Positions 19,901 to 29,583 of a DNA stretch of 64,000 nucleotides are shown piece by piece. This stretch comes from an uncultured Methanobrevibacter sp. (lineage in GTDB: Archaea; Methanobacteriota; Methanobacteria; Methanobacteriales; Methanobacteriaceae): NCBI GenBank assembly GCA_900314635.1, contig OMVY01000006.1:18336-82335 (forward strand). Reading direction: 5' to 3'. A model generated the notes under the pieces. It made no database searches and was not told where the DNA came from. It saw only the letters and a list, made by a program, of their open reading frames with translations. Every line of letters starts with the position of its first letter. Position 1 is the stretch's first letter. The position numbers and the translations under genes were made by a program.

Positions 19901-22900
19901 TTATTTTACAGTTAACTTACCTTTGAAGGTTTTTGCCTTGTTGAAGTTGTCACCTGCGAATTTAACAGTGTATTTGTATTTCTTAGCTTTCTTAGGTAAT
20001 TTTACTTTGAAAGTTACAATACCTTTGGCATTGGTTTTTGCCTTGTAGGTCTTCTTGTTAATCTTAATGGTGATAGCTTTCTTCTTGAGGGCTGTTTTTC
20101 CAACTTTTAAGGTAAATTTGACTTTAGCCTTTTTAGCTTTGGATTTTTTAACCTTCTTGGTTTTAGCAGCTATTTTAACAGCATTCTTCTTGACTGTGAG
20201 CTTGCCGGTTGCAGAACTACCTAATAAACCGGTTGCACCATTGAATGAAGCAACGAGACTTACAGTTCCGCCAGCCTTGTAAGGTACGGCAAGTGTAGCA
20301 ACACCTTTATCATTGGTTTTAGCAGTCTTGAGAGCGCCGTTTACATAGACTTGTATGGTTTGACCAGCAACTGGATTTCCATTAGCATCCTTGACAGTGA
20401 TTGCAATATTTTTAGTCTTGGATTTTCCATTAGGACCAGCAGTTACAGTAGCGCTTTGAACAGTAATGCTTGTGGTTTTTGGAGCAGCTGGAAGGTCAGG
20501 GTCGCCTTCTTTTTCTACATACTCCATCACATAGTTGGAACCAACTTTGGTATCACTGCTTGCACCAGCAAGGTCCATGTTGTTTTGATTGCTGTCTATG
20601 TAGTTTCCGCTTACATCAGCGGTAGCATTTCCGGTTAATTTTATTCCAGAATTACCAGTACCAACAGTATCCTTAGGAATAATAGAATTAACAGACTCAT
20701 TGTCCGCAGCAGTTACCTCAATGGTATTGTCCTTAATGGTTGAATTTCCTCCATTGATACCAATTCCAATAGCACTAACACCTTCAACAGTTATAGTGTT
20801 GTCATTAGCAGTGACACCTTTACCCGGAGCTATGGTAATACCATAACTGGCACCAGTATCAGAAACACTTTTTATATCAAATTCATTATTGCTGAAAACA
20901 ACATTATTAACATTGTCAGATCCAATACCATAAGCATTAGCAGTGGATTCAATGAAAACTATATTGTCAGATACTATTGAATCATCAACCCAGCTAACAT
21001 AAAACGCTTCAGCCATGTTAGTGCTGCCCTTGAGAGTAACATTATTGCCAGTGATGGTTAAATTCTTAGAACTGACACCCTTATAAGGATAATCATAACT
21101 AAAAGCATCAACAGCATAAAGATTCTTATTAGTTTCACCAGTAATCTCAATCACATTGCCAGTAACAGCAATATTCTCAGTAATGGAATCATTAGAACCT
21201 GGAATAACAATAGCATAAATAGTTCCGGTTCCAGTACCTACAATCTTGATATCATTATTGGAAATAGTGATATCCTTAACACCTAAGCCAACATGAATCA
21301 AACCGTTCCATCCACCAGGAACACCTTCAAACTCAAAAGTCAAACCATCAATAACAATGCCATCAGCAGTCAAATCAACATTAACATTAGTCAATTTAGC
21401 ACCAGGAACACCCTTAACATTAACTTTAGAACCAAAAACAAGAGCCTTATCGGATAAATCATCCAAAGCAATATTCTCAAAATCACTAATATAATTACCA
21501 GACTCATCAAAGAACTGATCATAATTATCTTCGTCAACAAGTGCATAGACAACATTGTTTTCAAAAGTCACATACTCAAGATAATCTTCGCTGTTGATCT
21601 CATCAGGCAAAACATTAGTGGTGACTTTATTATCCTTGACTACAATGAAATAATCATCATCAGAAGATCCTGCATTATATTGTACACAAAGCGCAGAAGT
21701 ATGATTGCCTAAAGCATCACCAGTAGTCATATCTTCTGCAGAAGTACCGATGGCAGTAATATCATTGCCAACAACTGTCATATTGTAAGTCTGACCACCA
21801 ATACCAATAACTCCTTTCTTAGAGTTAGCAACTACAGTGTTGTTAGCAATAGTGGTGTTCAAATCAAATTGATAACGGGCAGGCATTGATAAATCCCACT
21901 CTGCCATGTCTTCATCGTAACCATCAGCACCAAAGCTTATAACAGTGAGGGCATATACCATAAAGTCACTGCTGACATCCAAATTATTATCTTTAATTAA
22001 AACATTTCTAGGAGATGTGAGAGCACCTTCATAACCTGCATAGTAGAAAACATATTGAGCAGAATCAGCTACTTGAATACCATACGCACAGTTATCACCA
22101 GTATTAGCTACAGTAACATTATTAGCTTCAATCAAAACATTGTTAGGATTATCTAAGTAAATACCTTCACCCACACAGTCTCCAACATTCACATCAATTA
22201 CATTGTTAGAGACAACAATGTCTTTAGGGTTAGCCATAGCCCCATATGAACCTAATTGGATACCATAGGAGTAAGGAGCATTACCTTTAACAGAAATAGT
22301 ATTGTCCTCAATCTTCAAACCTGAAATATAACCATTAGCATTCACGCCATAAATACTGAAATAAGGATTATCCTCAGGAGCAACACCTTCAATATTCATG
22401 GTATTTCCTTTAATAGTAATATTAGAAGACAAATCCAGAATTTCAACAGCATTCTTATTGGTATTGGTGAAAGTCAAACCAGAAACAAGAATAGAGCCCG
22501 CATAACCAGTACCATCACCAATGACGATAGTACCATTATTGATTATACCTGCACCTTCTTTACCAATAATATTAATATTAGAACCAGAACCAATCTTAAT
22601 ATCCTTATTAGTCAAAGTGCCGACATTTAAAGTATAATCGCCCATTTCACTTAAAGCATCAGTAGCAGTACCATCCTCATTGAAATAAGTGGAATAACTA
22701 TCATCATCAAGATCATAGCTAGCTGCATCATCTCCGAGAACAGCATTGCCGTCATCACCGACCGCATCATCTGCAGCATCATCTGCTGCAGAAACATCAT
22801 TTATGTCTGAATCAGCCGTTGCAACAGTTAAGTCACTGTCATCAGCGCTTATTGTCGCATCATCTACAGATTCAGCGCTTACAGCCCCGACAGCTAAAAT

Positions 22901-22948
22901 GGATATGATCATAATAGCTAAAAGCAGGGTTATCTTATTAAATTTCAT
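19901..22948 (-). CDS. Adhesin-like protein, beta-helix plus basic Ig-like repeats
   Basis: A 1015-residue secreted protein. The signal peptide is MKFNKITLLLAIMIISILAV, cleaved near GAVSA. Residues 26-70 are extremely rich in Asp and Ala. A parallel beta-helix follows (about 75-800), with turns such as NNVLIEANNVTV and KNLTITGNNVTLKG. The C terminus has two Ig-like repeats; the last is packed with lysine (KINKKTYKAKTNAKG, then FAGDNFNKAKTFKGKLTVK). AGAGGTAAT precedes the ATG. It resembles the 12040-15567 protein in design but has its own sequence. It is first of three adhesin genes in a row on this strand; gaps above 400 bp suggest separate transcripts. Confidence 0.9.
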   Translation of the reverse strand: MKFNKITLLLAIMIISILAVGAVSAESVDDATISADDSDLTVATADSDINDVSAADDAADDAVGDDGNAVLGDDAASYDLDDDSYSTYFNEDGTATDALSEMGDYTLNVGTLTNKDIKIGSGSNINIIGKEGAGIINNGTIVIGDGTGYAGSILVSGLTFTNTNKNAVEILDLSSNITIKGNTMNIEGVAPEDNPYFSIYGVNANGYISGLKIEDNTISVKGNAPYSYGIQLGSYGAMANPKDIVVSNNVIDVNVGDCVGEGIYLDNPNNVLIEANNVTVANTGDNCAYGIQVADSAQYVFYYAGYEGALTSPRNVLIKDNNLDVSSDFMVYALTVISFGADGYDEDMAEWDLSMPARYQFDLNTTIANNTVVANSKKGVIGIGGQTYNMTVVGNDITAIGTSAEDMTTGDALGNHTSALCVQYNAGSSDDDYFIVVKDNKVTTNVLPDEINSEDYLEYVTFENNVVYALVDEDNYDQFFDESGNYISDFENIALDDLSDKALVFGSKVNVKGVPGAKLTNVNVDLTADGIVIDGLTFEFEGVPGGWNGLIHVGLGVKDITISNNDIKIVGTGTGTIYAIVIPGSNDSITENIAVTGNVIEITGETNKNLYAVDAFSYDYPYKGVSSKNLTITGNNVTLKGSTNMAEAFYVSWVDDSIVSDNIVFIESTANAYGIGSDNVNNVVFSNNEFDIKSVSDTGASYGITIAPGKGVTANDNTITVEGVSAIGIGINGGNSTIKDNTIEVTAADNESVNSIIPKDTVGTGNSGIKLTGNATADVSGNYIDSNQNNMDLAGASSDTKVGSNYVMEYVEKEGDPDLPAAPKTTSITVQSATVTAGPNGKSKTKNIAITVKDANGNPVAGQTIQVYVNGALKTAKTNDKGVATLAVPYKAGGTVSLVASFNGATGLLGSSATGKLTVKKNAVKIAAKTKKVKKSKAKKAKVKFTLKVGKTALKKKAITIKINKKTYKAKTNAKGIVTFKVKLPKKAKKYKYTVKFAGDNFNKAKTFKGKLTVK

Positions 22949-23314
22949 AAAAAATTACCTCTTATAATATTTCATGTAATATAACAATATTTTTAGAAAA
23001 CTAATGAATGAATAAAATTTGCTTGATTGACAATATTTAAAACAAAATTATACTCAATCCATAATATGCATTAAAATTAATATTTTAATGACTATATATT
23101 TATATAATCTTATTAAAAAGTTTTACTATACTTGAAAAATTATAAATTATAATTTAAAAAAATAATATGGCAAACTTATAAAAATATAAAGTAAAAAAAG
23201 AACATTATTAAAATTTGAATAAAAAAATAGAAATAACCTAAAAAATATTCAAAACTACAAAAAAGAAAAAATGGAGATTATATAACGATTGTTATACTGA
23301 GAGCGATAAAAAAA
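22949..23314. other. Intergenic region, adhesin to tRNA-Met
   Basis: About 365 bp of AT-rich DNA with no ORF or strong hairpin. It should hold the promoter of the adhesin gene ending at 19901, possibly the TTTATATAA-type run around 23095-23105. Confidence 0.45.
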
Positions 23315-23389
<75 letters not shown>

Positions 23390-23554
23390 ATATGAGTAGA
23401 ACAATATTATACAACATAGTTATATTAGTTTACATAATATATAAACCTTTTGGAAAATAAGGTTAGAATAAAAATAAATTGTTGAGAATAAGATTAGAAT
23501 AAAAATAATAGTGGAAAATAATTTATTAATAAAAAAGAAAGAAGAATAAAAAGA

Positions 23555-24052
23555 TTATTCTTCCAAGTCCTTGGTTTCTTCTTCAATTACTTTCAAACGA
23601 GCGTCAAGATCTGCTATCTTCTCATCAGTTGAATTGCTGTACTCAGAGAATCTTTTCTCCAAAGCATCGATGTTTTCGCAGGCCTGAATGGAACGCTGCT
23701 CCAAAGTGCTTAAGTCGTCTTGGGTAACCAAAGACCAGTTTTCAATCAATTCCTCGCTTTTCTCATCTAAAAAGCCGTCAAGCCTTTTGGAAAAAGCATC
23801 TGTATTGATGTAATTCTCATCAATATCCTTGATGGTGATTTTGATTCTATCGCTCATGGACTTCTTCTCTTCCTCTTTTGCCTCTCCAGACACTGGAGGT
23901 TTGGAATATTCATCTTCTACATTCGGAGGAATGTTCTGGAAGTATTTCTTGAAATCCACAGAATTTCCATTTGAAGTTTGCACATAGTAGTAAATTAAAA
24001 GAGCAATAACCACTATTAAAATAATAATTGCAATCAATTCAATTGCTTCCAT
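23555..24052 (-). CDS. Membrane-anchored coiled-coil protein, unknown
   Basis: A 165-residue protein I do not recognise. One N-terminal membrane helix (LIAIIILIVVIALLIYYYV, about 5-24) is followed by a charged linker and, from about 110 on, a predicted coiled coil (LEQRSIQACENIDALEKRF, then IADLDARLKVIEEE). The protein should sit in the membrane with most of its mass in the cytoplasm or outside; the direction is not certain. It lies 13 bp after another small protein of the same design on the same strand, so the two are almost certainly co-transcribed and may form a complex. Confidence 0.85.
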   Translation of the reverse strand: MEAIELIAIIILIVVIALLIYYYVQTSNGNSVDFKKYFQNIPPNVEDEYSKPPVSGEAKEEEKKSMSDRIKITIKDIDENYINTDAFSKRLDGFLDEKSEELIENWSLVTQDDLSTLEQRSIQACENIDALEKRFSEYSNSTDEKIADLDARLKVIEEETKDLEE

Positions 24053-24065
24053 GATAAAACCTCAC

Positions 24066-24467
24066 TTATTTCTTATTGAGTTTCTTCTCTTTCTCTTCAA
24101 TTTCAGAAAGCATCTTTTCTAATTTTTTAAGTTCTGTCTGAGCTTCAAGGCGTGCCAGACGTTCATTCACCTGGCTGTGCAAGTATCCTACATTGGATCT
24201 TACCTCGGCAGTGGATTGTCTGATTTGAGCAAGCTCTTCCTGTTGTGCTTCAGGTAGCTTAACTGGATTTTCCATTAGACGTTTGCTTTCCAAATCCTTC
24301 TCGACCATAGCTATCTTTTTAAGTTCTATCTCTTTTTCAAGTAATTTCAAGGAGTTGTTGGATTGACTTACCTTTCTCCATTGAGAAATAATTACAACAA
24401 CAACAGCCGCAAGTATAATTACAAGAATGAGAATAAATATCTGAGTTGGAATAATCTCTGCAGCCAT
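24066..24467 (-). CDS. Membrane-anchored coiled-coil protein, unknown
   Basis: A 133-residue protein with one N-terminal membrane helix (IFILILVIILAAVVVVIIS, about 9-28) and a coiled coil over most of the rest (SLKLLEKEIELKKIAM, then NERLARLEAQTELKKLEKML). The ATG at 24467 has AGGAGG seven bases upstream, so the longer frame beginning at 24536 is rejected. No enzyme motif is visible. It is the first gene of a two-gene unit with the 23555-24052 gene. Distant similarity to stomatin-like or YtxH-like scaffold proteins cannot be excluded. Confidence 0.85.
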   Translation of the reverse strand: MAAEIIPTQIFILILVIILAAVVVVIISQWRKVSQSNNSLKLLEKEIELKKIAMVEKDLESKRLMENPVKLPEAQQEELAQIRQSTAEVRSNVGYLHSQVNERLARLEAQTELKKLEKMLSEIEEKEKKLNKK

Positions 24468-24865
24468 TAATCTGCCTCCTAATAGTCTATAATTAGCATT
24501 AAAAATTGGATATAAATAAAAATATTTGATATACAAAGAACACTGATTATATTATTTTTTAAGAATAATTATATTATATTACTTGCAGTATATAAAAATT
24601 ATGAAAAATTTTTTTATTAAAAAAAGAATTTCAAAAACCCGTGAAAAATTAAAAATATCACTAAAAACCCACTATGAAATCAAAACATGCCCCAACCTAT
24701 TGAAAAATTAAATATGCTTAAAAACCCAAATAAAATTTAAATGCCAATTCATTAAAACCGTATTTTAAGAAAAATATAAGAACAATATAAATAAAAATAT
24801 AATTATTAAAAAATTAAAAATCAGACTTATTATAGATTATCTATTAAAATCAAACCTGTGATAAT
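24468..24865. other. Intergenic region between divergent genes
   Basis: About 400 bp of AT-rich DNA between the coiled-coil pair and map. No ORF was seen. Loose repeats of AAAACCCA-type sequence occur at 24640-24770. It must hold two divergent promoters. Confidence 0.45.
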
Positions 24866-25795
24866 ATGACAGATGAAATAGAATGTTATGAAAAAGCTGG
24901 CAAGATATTAAAAAAAGTAAGATCCGATGCCAGCGCAATGATTAAAAACGGATTGCCTATTTTAGACCTTGTAGAATTTGTAGAAGGCGAGATATTAAAG
25001 ACAGGAGCTGGAATCGCTTTCCCATGCAATGTAAGCGTGAATGAAATAGCTGCACACTACACCTCACCAGCTCATGATACAAACAAGCTTGTTACAGGAG
25101 ACCTTGTCAAGCTGGATATCGGAGTTGAAGTAGAGGGATACATTGCAGATTCAGCAGTGACAATAATGGTTCCAGGAGACAATCTTGAGGAATTATACAC
25201 AGAAGATGAACTTGAGCTTCGCCAGAACATCATTGATGCCTCAGCAGCAGGACTTGAAGCTGCAATAAGCACTGTAAGAGCCGGAATCAAGGTATGCGAC
25301 ATTGGAGAGGCTGTTAATGAAGCAATTTCAAGCTATGGAATGAATCCTATTTTAAACCTTACTGGCCACAGCCTTGAACATTGGAACCTCCATGCAGGAA
25401 TTTCAGTTCCAAACTACAACAACAACGATCCAACCATACTGGAAGAAGGACAGGCTGTAGCAATAGAGCCTTTTGCAACTCCTGGAGACGGAATTGTAAA
25501 CGACTGTCCTGAAGCCTACATATTCTCCTTCTTAAGAGACAGGCCTTTCAGACTGAAAAGCACACAGAGAATGCTTAAACATATTGAAAAAAACTACAAT
25601 GCACTCCCATTCTCAGGCAGATGGCTGACACAGGACTTCAATGAGCACAGAGTCAATGTAGCCCTTCAGCAGCTTGGAGAAGCAATGGCCATTTATCCAT
25701 ATGCTGCTCTTAAAGAGCGAACAGGTGCTTTGGTTTCACAAAAAGAGCATACTTTGATTGTGGAAAGTGATGGTTGTCAGATTACTACCTTGTAG
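24866..25795 (+). CDS. map: Methionine aminopeptidase, type II
   Basis: Removes the N-terminal methionine from new proteins. The pita-bread fold ligands are visible: Asp in KLDIGVEVEG and in YIADSAVT, His in the LTGHSLEHWNLHAG region, Glu in AIEPFATPG and the last Glu in KEHTLIVE. Between the last two lies the helical insert (about residues 200-265) that marks type II enzymes of archaea and eukaryotes. The length of 309 aa is typical. GTGATAAT precedes the ATG. The gene stands alone on the plus strand. Confidence 0.96.
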   Translation: MTDEIECYEKAGKILKKVRSDASAMIKNGLPILDLVEFVEGEILKTGAGIAFPCNVSVNEIAAHYTSPAHDTNKLVTGDLVKLDIGVEVEGYIADSAVTIMVPGDNLEELYTEDELELRQNIIDASAAGLEAAISTVRAGIKVCDIGEAVNEAISSYGMNPILNLTGHSLEHWNLHAGISVPNYNNNDPTILEEGQAVAIEPFATPGDGIVNDCPEAYIFSFLRDRPFRLKSTQRMLKHIEKNYNALPFSGRWLTQDFNEHRVNVALQQLGEAMAIYPYAALKERTGALVSQKEHTLIVESDGCQITTL

Positions 25796-25919
25796 AACTA
25801 ATAAAAATCTTTTTAATATATACAATTAAATGTAGAAGGCTCATCAGAGCCTCAATACCCTTTTTTTAAAATCTTTTTGAAAATTACATTCTATTTAATG
25901 AATACTAATTTTAGATATC

Positions 25920-27110
25920 TTAAATCAATCTGTGAGGATAGATTCCTCTTTTATTATACTCCACCTCAAGCCATCTTGCAAGAAGAGGTTCAGATATATG
26001 ATACATTCCCTCTCTGAATTCAATCAATTGGAAGTCCTGAAGATTATTCAAATAGACGCTTAATGAACCTGAAGCAACATTCAATTCCTTTGCAATGTCT
26101 TTCCTCATCTTAGGCCCATTAATCAGGGCAATCAGTATCTTTTGTTCATTTAATTTCAATCTGCCCCATAATGTGGTCAGACTTGAAGTTAAGAGATCAA
26201 GATTATCATCCAGTTCCTCTAAAACATTCACCCCATCCAATTCCTCATTCAAAGGCAGCTCATTCGCAAAAGTATTGACATATGCAGGAATTCCTGAGGT
26301 ACACTTGTAAAAACGGTCAAATCCTTCATCAGTGAATTTCAGTTCAGGCAGTTTTTCACTCAAGTAATTCCTTGTTGTTTCTTTAGAAAAGGGTTCAACT
26401 TGAAGGGTCAGCAACCTGCCTCCAAATACCCCTTGCTTTCCTGCGATTTCATAAATCAACTTGTCATAAATGCTCATTGAACCGGATAAAATGTATGCAA
26501 CATTGTTCTGTTCCTGCATGAAGCCTCTAAGCAGCCATAAAAAACCTTCCTTATAATCCCCTAGTTCCTTGATGATTTGAAATTCATCAATAATTATAAT
26601 CACTCCCTTGATCTTATCATTGTTTGAGTTGTATAATTCTTGCGGAAAACCTAAAACAAACTTATTCAATTTATTCAGATTTGTTTCGTTTTCAATTACG
26701 GGAAGAGGAATGCCATTATAGTTGTTAAACTCCTTTAAGTGAAAATCATTTGTCTTTAAGAATTTATCTACTTTTTCCTTGAAGCTTCCCATATTCCTTT
26801 TATCGCATTCATCCACAATGGATTGATAATAATGGTCAATCAAGCCAAAAATGCTCATATTATTTGTTTGGAATGCCTCGGCATATGAAAAATTGATGTA
26901 GACCACAAGGTAGTCCTCATCGAAAATCTTTTTTACTTCCTTAAGCAGTACGCTTTTTCCAACTCCACGAATTCCAGTAACCAATAAATCAGGAGCATTT
27001 CCATCTTCAGTTGTTTCCAATAAGCTTTTAATTCTGCCCAATTCATTACTGCGATTATAGAATTCTCCTTCCTTCAAATTAATATTATTTCCATGAGGCA
27101 GCCTTTTCAT
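25920..27110 (-). CDS. Archaeal ATPase family protein (AAA, winged helix)
   Basis: A 396-residue ATPase of the archaeal/STAND-like type. Walker A is GIRGVGKS near residue 45, Walker B is VIIIIDEFQ near 175, and a sensor-like ILSGSMS follows. The last 90 residues form a winged helix (ILIALINGPKMRKDIAKEL, then SGSLSVYLNNL), so it may bind DNA. Such proteins are numerous and mobile in archaea; their roles are mostly unknown. GGGTGAT precedes the ATG. The gene is followed by map on the other strand and preceded by a 64-bp tandem repeat. Confidence 0.88.
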   Translation of the reverse strand: MKRLPHGNNINLKEGEFYNRSNELGRIKSLLETTEDGNAPDLLVTGIRGVGKSVLLKEVKKIFDEDYLVVYINFSYAEAFQTNNMSIFGLIDHYYQSIVDECDKRNMGSFKEKVDKFLKTNDFHLKEFNNYNGIPLPVIENETNLNKLNKFVLGFPQELYNSNNDKIKGVIIIIDEFQIIKELGDYKEGFLWLLRGFMQEQNNVAYILSGSMSIYDKLIYEIAGKQGVFGGRLLTLQVEPFSKETTRNYLSEKLPELKFTDEGFDRFYKCTSGIPAYVNTFANELPLNEELDGVNVLEELDDNLDLLTSSLTTLWGRLKLNEQKILIALINGPKMRKDIAKELNVASGSLSVYLNNLQDFQLIEFREGMYHISEPLLARWLEVEYNKRGIYPHRLI

Positions 27111-27220
27111 TATATCACCCTATAATTTAGTAACCAATTTTTAAATTATGTGTTAAATATTAAAAGTAATTCAAAACTTTAGTACATGATGCATTTAATA
27201 ACAATATTTCATTTAGACAA

Positions 27221-27400
27221 CTTATTACATAATACCTTTCATATTACATAATATATTTCTTATCAAACATATTCCTATAAAAAACTTATTACATAATACA
27301 TTTCATATTACATAATATATTTCTTATCAAACATATTCCTATAAAAAACTTATTACATAATACATTTCATATTACATAATATATTTTTTATCACTTATAT
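27221..27400. repeat. 64-bp tandem repeat, about 2.8 copies
   Basis: Copies begin CTTATTACATAATAC at 27221, 27285 and 27349, exactly 64 bp apart. Copies 1 and 2 differ at one position; the third is cut off after about 45 bp. Each unit also contains two TTACATAATA half-units. It lies upstream of the archaeal ATPase gene. The rest of 27111-27614 is AT-rich without a gene. Confidence 0.9.
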
Positions 27401-27614
27401 TATTTTCCAAATATAAAATGAAAACTCAGATTAAAATAGCAAATGGGAAAACTAAAAAACAATAAAGCGAACTTCTTAATAAAAAACGTCTAAATAGCTA
27501 AAAAAATCAAAATAATAATCAAAATATTAAAAATAGCTAAAAATAGTAATTATTTGAAAAAATAAAAGTTTTAATTAAAAAAAAGTCGGAAAATAATAAA
27601 AAAATACAAGAAAA

Positions 27615-27642
27615 AAGTTAAGAACAAAAATGTTCTTAACTT
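27615..27642 (-). terminator. Terminator of the frh operon
   Basis: A perfect 12-bp stem (AAGTTAAGAACA with TGTTCTTAACTT) and a 4-nt loop lie 17 bp after frhB. On the minus strand TTTTTTCTTGTATTTTTTTA follows. Confidence 0.8.
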
Positions 27643-27658
27643 CTAGCCAACTAGACAA

Positions 27659-28510
27659 TTATAACTCTTGTGGAAGAGGTAAGCCTAAGCCTAATCTTCT
27701 TTCACGTTCAGCGTTACCTTTGTCTGCTTTGTTGTTAGCTAATTTTTCAAGTAATTCTAAACCGAATTTTCCTTCATCCATTGGTTTTGTTTCAATAAGA
27801 CCTGCTTCGACAGCAGCTTGGAATACTTCGTTTCCGCCTTCAGTTCTTGGGAAAACAGTAGACCATCCGTCAGCAGAACCGATAGAACCAGTAGAAACGT
27901 CAGCGTATTTTGCTACTAAGTCACGGCAGATGTTACAACCTGCTTGTTCGTAACCGTGGGTTTCCTTGATTTTAAGTCCTTGTTTGCCGTCAACAGTGTC
28001 AATCCAGAATTTACCTTTTCCAATATCCATTTTTGTAGTTGCAGCAAGAGAAGAGTGTAATTTACCATCAATAAAGGTTCTTAAAGAGTCTCTTGGGAAG
28101 TTTTCAGTACAGAAAATTCCAATCATTAATTTGATCTTGTCAGCTACAAATCTGGTAGAGAATGGGTAAGATTGCATTTTTCTAAGTCCCATGATTTGAC
28201 AAGGAGTACCTACAGTACCGATTTTTTCGAGACCGTTTTGTCTTACAGCTTCTTTGATTTTGATAGCGTTAGGAGAGAAGGTGTATTTGGTACCTGCTGC
28301 TGCAAGTAAGTCTTCACGACTTAATGCAATGGTTGGTTCAGGTTTCCATGGGTCTTCAGTGTCCCCAGCTACGATAGCACCTTCAATGATGTTTTCTTCT
28401 AATGCGTAAGCAAATAATGCTGTTACGATTCCTCCGTCTTGTGAGACTTTTTGGATATCTTTGTCAGTAGATCTTGCACATACTACTTCTTTATAAGTAC
28501 CGAATGCCAT
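27659..28510 (-). CDS. frhB: Coenzyme F420-reducing hydrogenase, beta subunit
   Basis: FrhB carries FAD and one [4Fe-4S] cluster and passes electrons from the hydrogenase to coenzyme F420. Conserved cysteine motifs are [17 protein letters not shown] and AGCNICRDL. The DGGIVTALF and [11 protein letters not shown] parts are typical of the FrhB family. The length of 283 aa is normal. AGGAGG lies before the ATG. It is the last gene of frhADGB, 12 bp after frhG, and is followed by a strong terminator. Confidence 0.97.
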   Translation of the reverse strand: MAFGTYKEVVCARSTDKDIQKVSQDGGIVTALFAYALEENIIEGAIVAGDTEDPWKPEPTIALSREDLLAAAGTKYTFSPNAIKIKEAVRQNGLEKIGTVGTPCQIMGLRKMQSYPFSTRFVADKIKLMIGIFCTENFPRDSLRTFIDGKLHSSLAATTKMDIGKGKFWIDTVDGKQGLKIKETHGYEQAGCNICRDLVAKYADVSTGSIGSADGWSTVFPRTEGGNEVFQAAVEAGLIETKPMDEGKFGLELLEKLANNKADKGNAERERRLGLGLPLPQEL

Positions 28511-28522
28511 TTTAATATCCTC

Positions 28523-29467
28523 CTATAATCCTAAGTCCTTTTTAACTCTTTCTGCAGGGAACCAGGTTCTTGGACAGTGAGTGGAACATGCACCACATTT
28601 AATACATCTGCTCTTATTGTGGGATGGTCTTCCTTCAACCATTTCAAGAGCTCTGGTTGGGCAAGCTAATACACAAGTTCCGCAACCGCAGCATAATGCC
28701 TTGTTGACAACGGAAGTTTGCAAATCACAACCGCATGCAAGATCGCATGCTGCCATGTTAAGCATAGGAGTCAGGTAGTCCATGTCACCGTTGACTAAAG
28801 CTACAATTGTTTTTGCAATGATTTCCGGAGATGCTGGGCATCCTGGAATAGCTGCGTCTACTTTAACTAAGTTGGAAATAGGTACAAATGACTCATGTTT
28901 TGGCTGAGCTAATTGTCCACCACGGGAATATCTGGTGAAACAACCAGTCATAGCACAAGATCCAAATGCAACTACTAATCCTGCTTTTTCTCTTACTTCT
29001 AAAAGTTCTTTTATACTGTGTTCATCTTGTAAACATACAGAACCTTCTACTAATGCAACATCCATTTCTGGCATTTCCTGTGCAAATGTACCTTCAGTCC
29101 ATACGTCTACTAAGGTGGTTCCGTATACAATATCAATCATCTCTGTGAGTACGGTTGAGAGAATGTCATAGTTTTCAGTTAATGACATACCGTCACCGGT
29201 ACAACCGCTCATGTGAATATATCCTACTCTTGGTTTATCAGCCACTTTTTCAACCTCCTGTGTTGAAGATTCTTCAATATTTGGCTCAGATGATTCAGCT
29301 TCAGCCTTTGCTGCATCAGCAGCTTTTTTAGCTTCCTCTGCTGGCTTGGATTCGGCTTCAACAACTTGCTGAACTGAATCCTTCAATTTAGCTTTCTCAT
29401 CTTCTGCATCCGGTTTAGCTTCACGACCTAATAATTTATTAAACCATTTTTTTAATCCTTCGAGCAT
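28523..29467 (-). CDS. frhG: Coenzyme F420-reducing hydrogenase, gamma subunit, with N-terminal extension
   Basis: FrhG is the small hydrogenase subunit and holds three [4Fe-4S] clusters that link the NiFe site to FrhB. From residue 77 it is canonical: [32 protein letters not shown], and two ferredoxin-type motifs, [12 protein letters not shown] and [12 protein letters not shown]. Residues 1-76 are an extension that the core family does not need: an amphipathic, basic start ([15 protein letters not shown]) and then a linker rich in Ala, Glu and Lys. AGGGGTTT precedes the ATG. It lies between frhD (116 bp) and frhB (12 bp). The extension could tether the complex to the membrane or a partner; this is inference. 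Confidence 0.96.
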   Translation of the reverse strand: MLEGLKKWFNKLLGREAKPDAEDEKAKLKDSVQQVVEAESKPAEEAKKAADAAKAEAESSEPNIEESSTQEVEKVADKPRVGYIHMSGCTGDGMSLTENYDILSTVLTEMIDIVYGTTLVDVWTEGTFAQEMPEMDVALVEGSVCLQDEHSIKELLEVREKAGLVVAFGSCAMTGCFTRYSRGGQLAQPKHESFVPISNLVKVDAAIPGCPASPEIIAKTIVALVNGDMDYLTPMLNMAACDLACGCDLQTSVVNKALCCGCGTCVLACPTRALEMVEGRPSHNKSRCIKCGACSTHCPRTWFPAERVKKDLGL

Positions 29468-29583
29468 TTGCTAAACCCCTTAAATATTTATTTTAGAATT
29501 TAGTTTTATCATAAATCCGCTACTCATGAATTCAAGTTAAATATCATTCCATTAAATGTTACGAATCATTAATATTAAAACAA

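Noticed and set aside
27221..27400. Possible CRISPR array
   Set aside because: The 64-bp units abut without unique spacers, and no cas genes are in the window.
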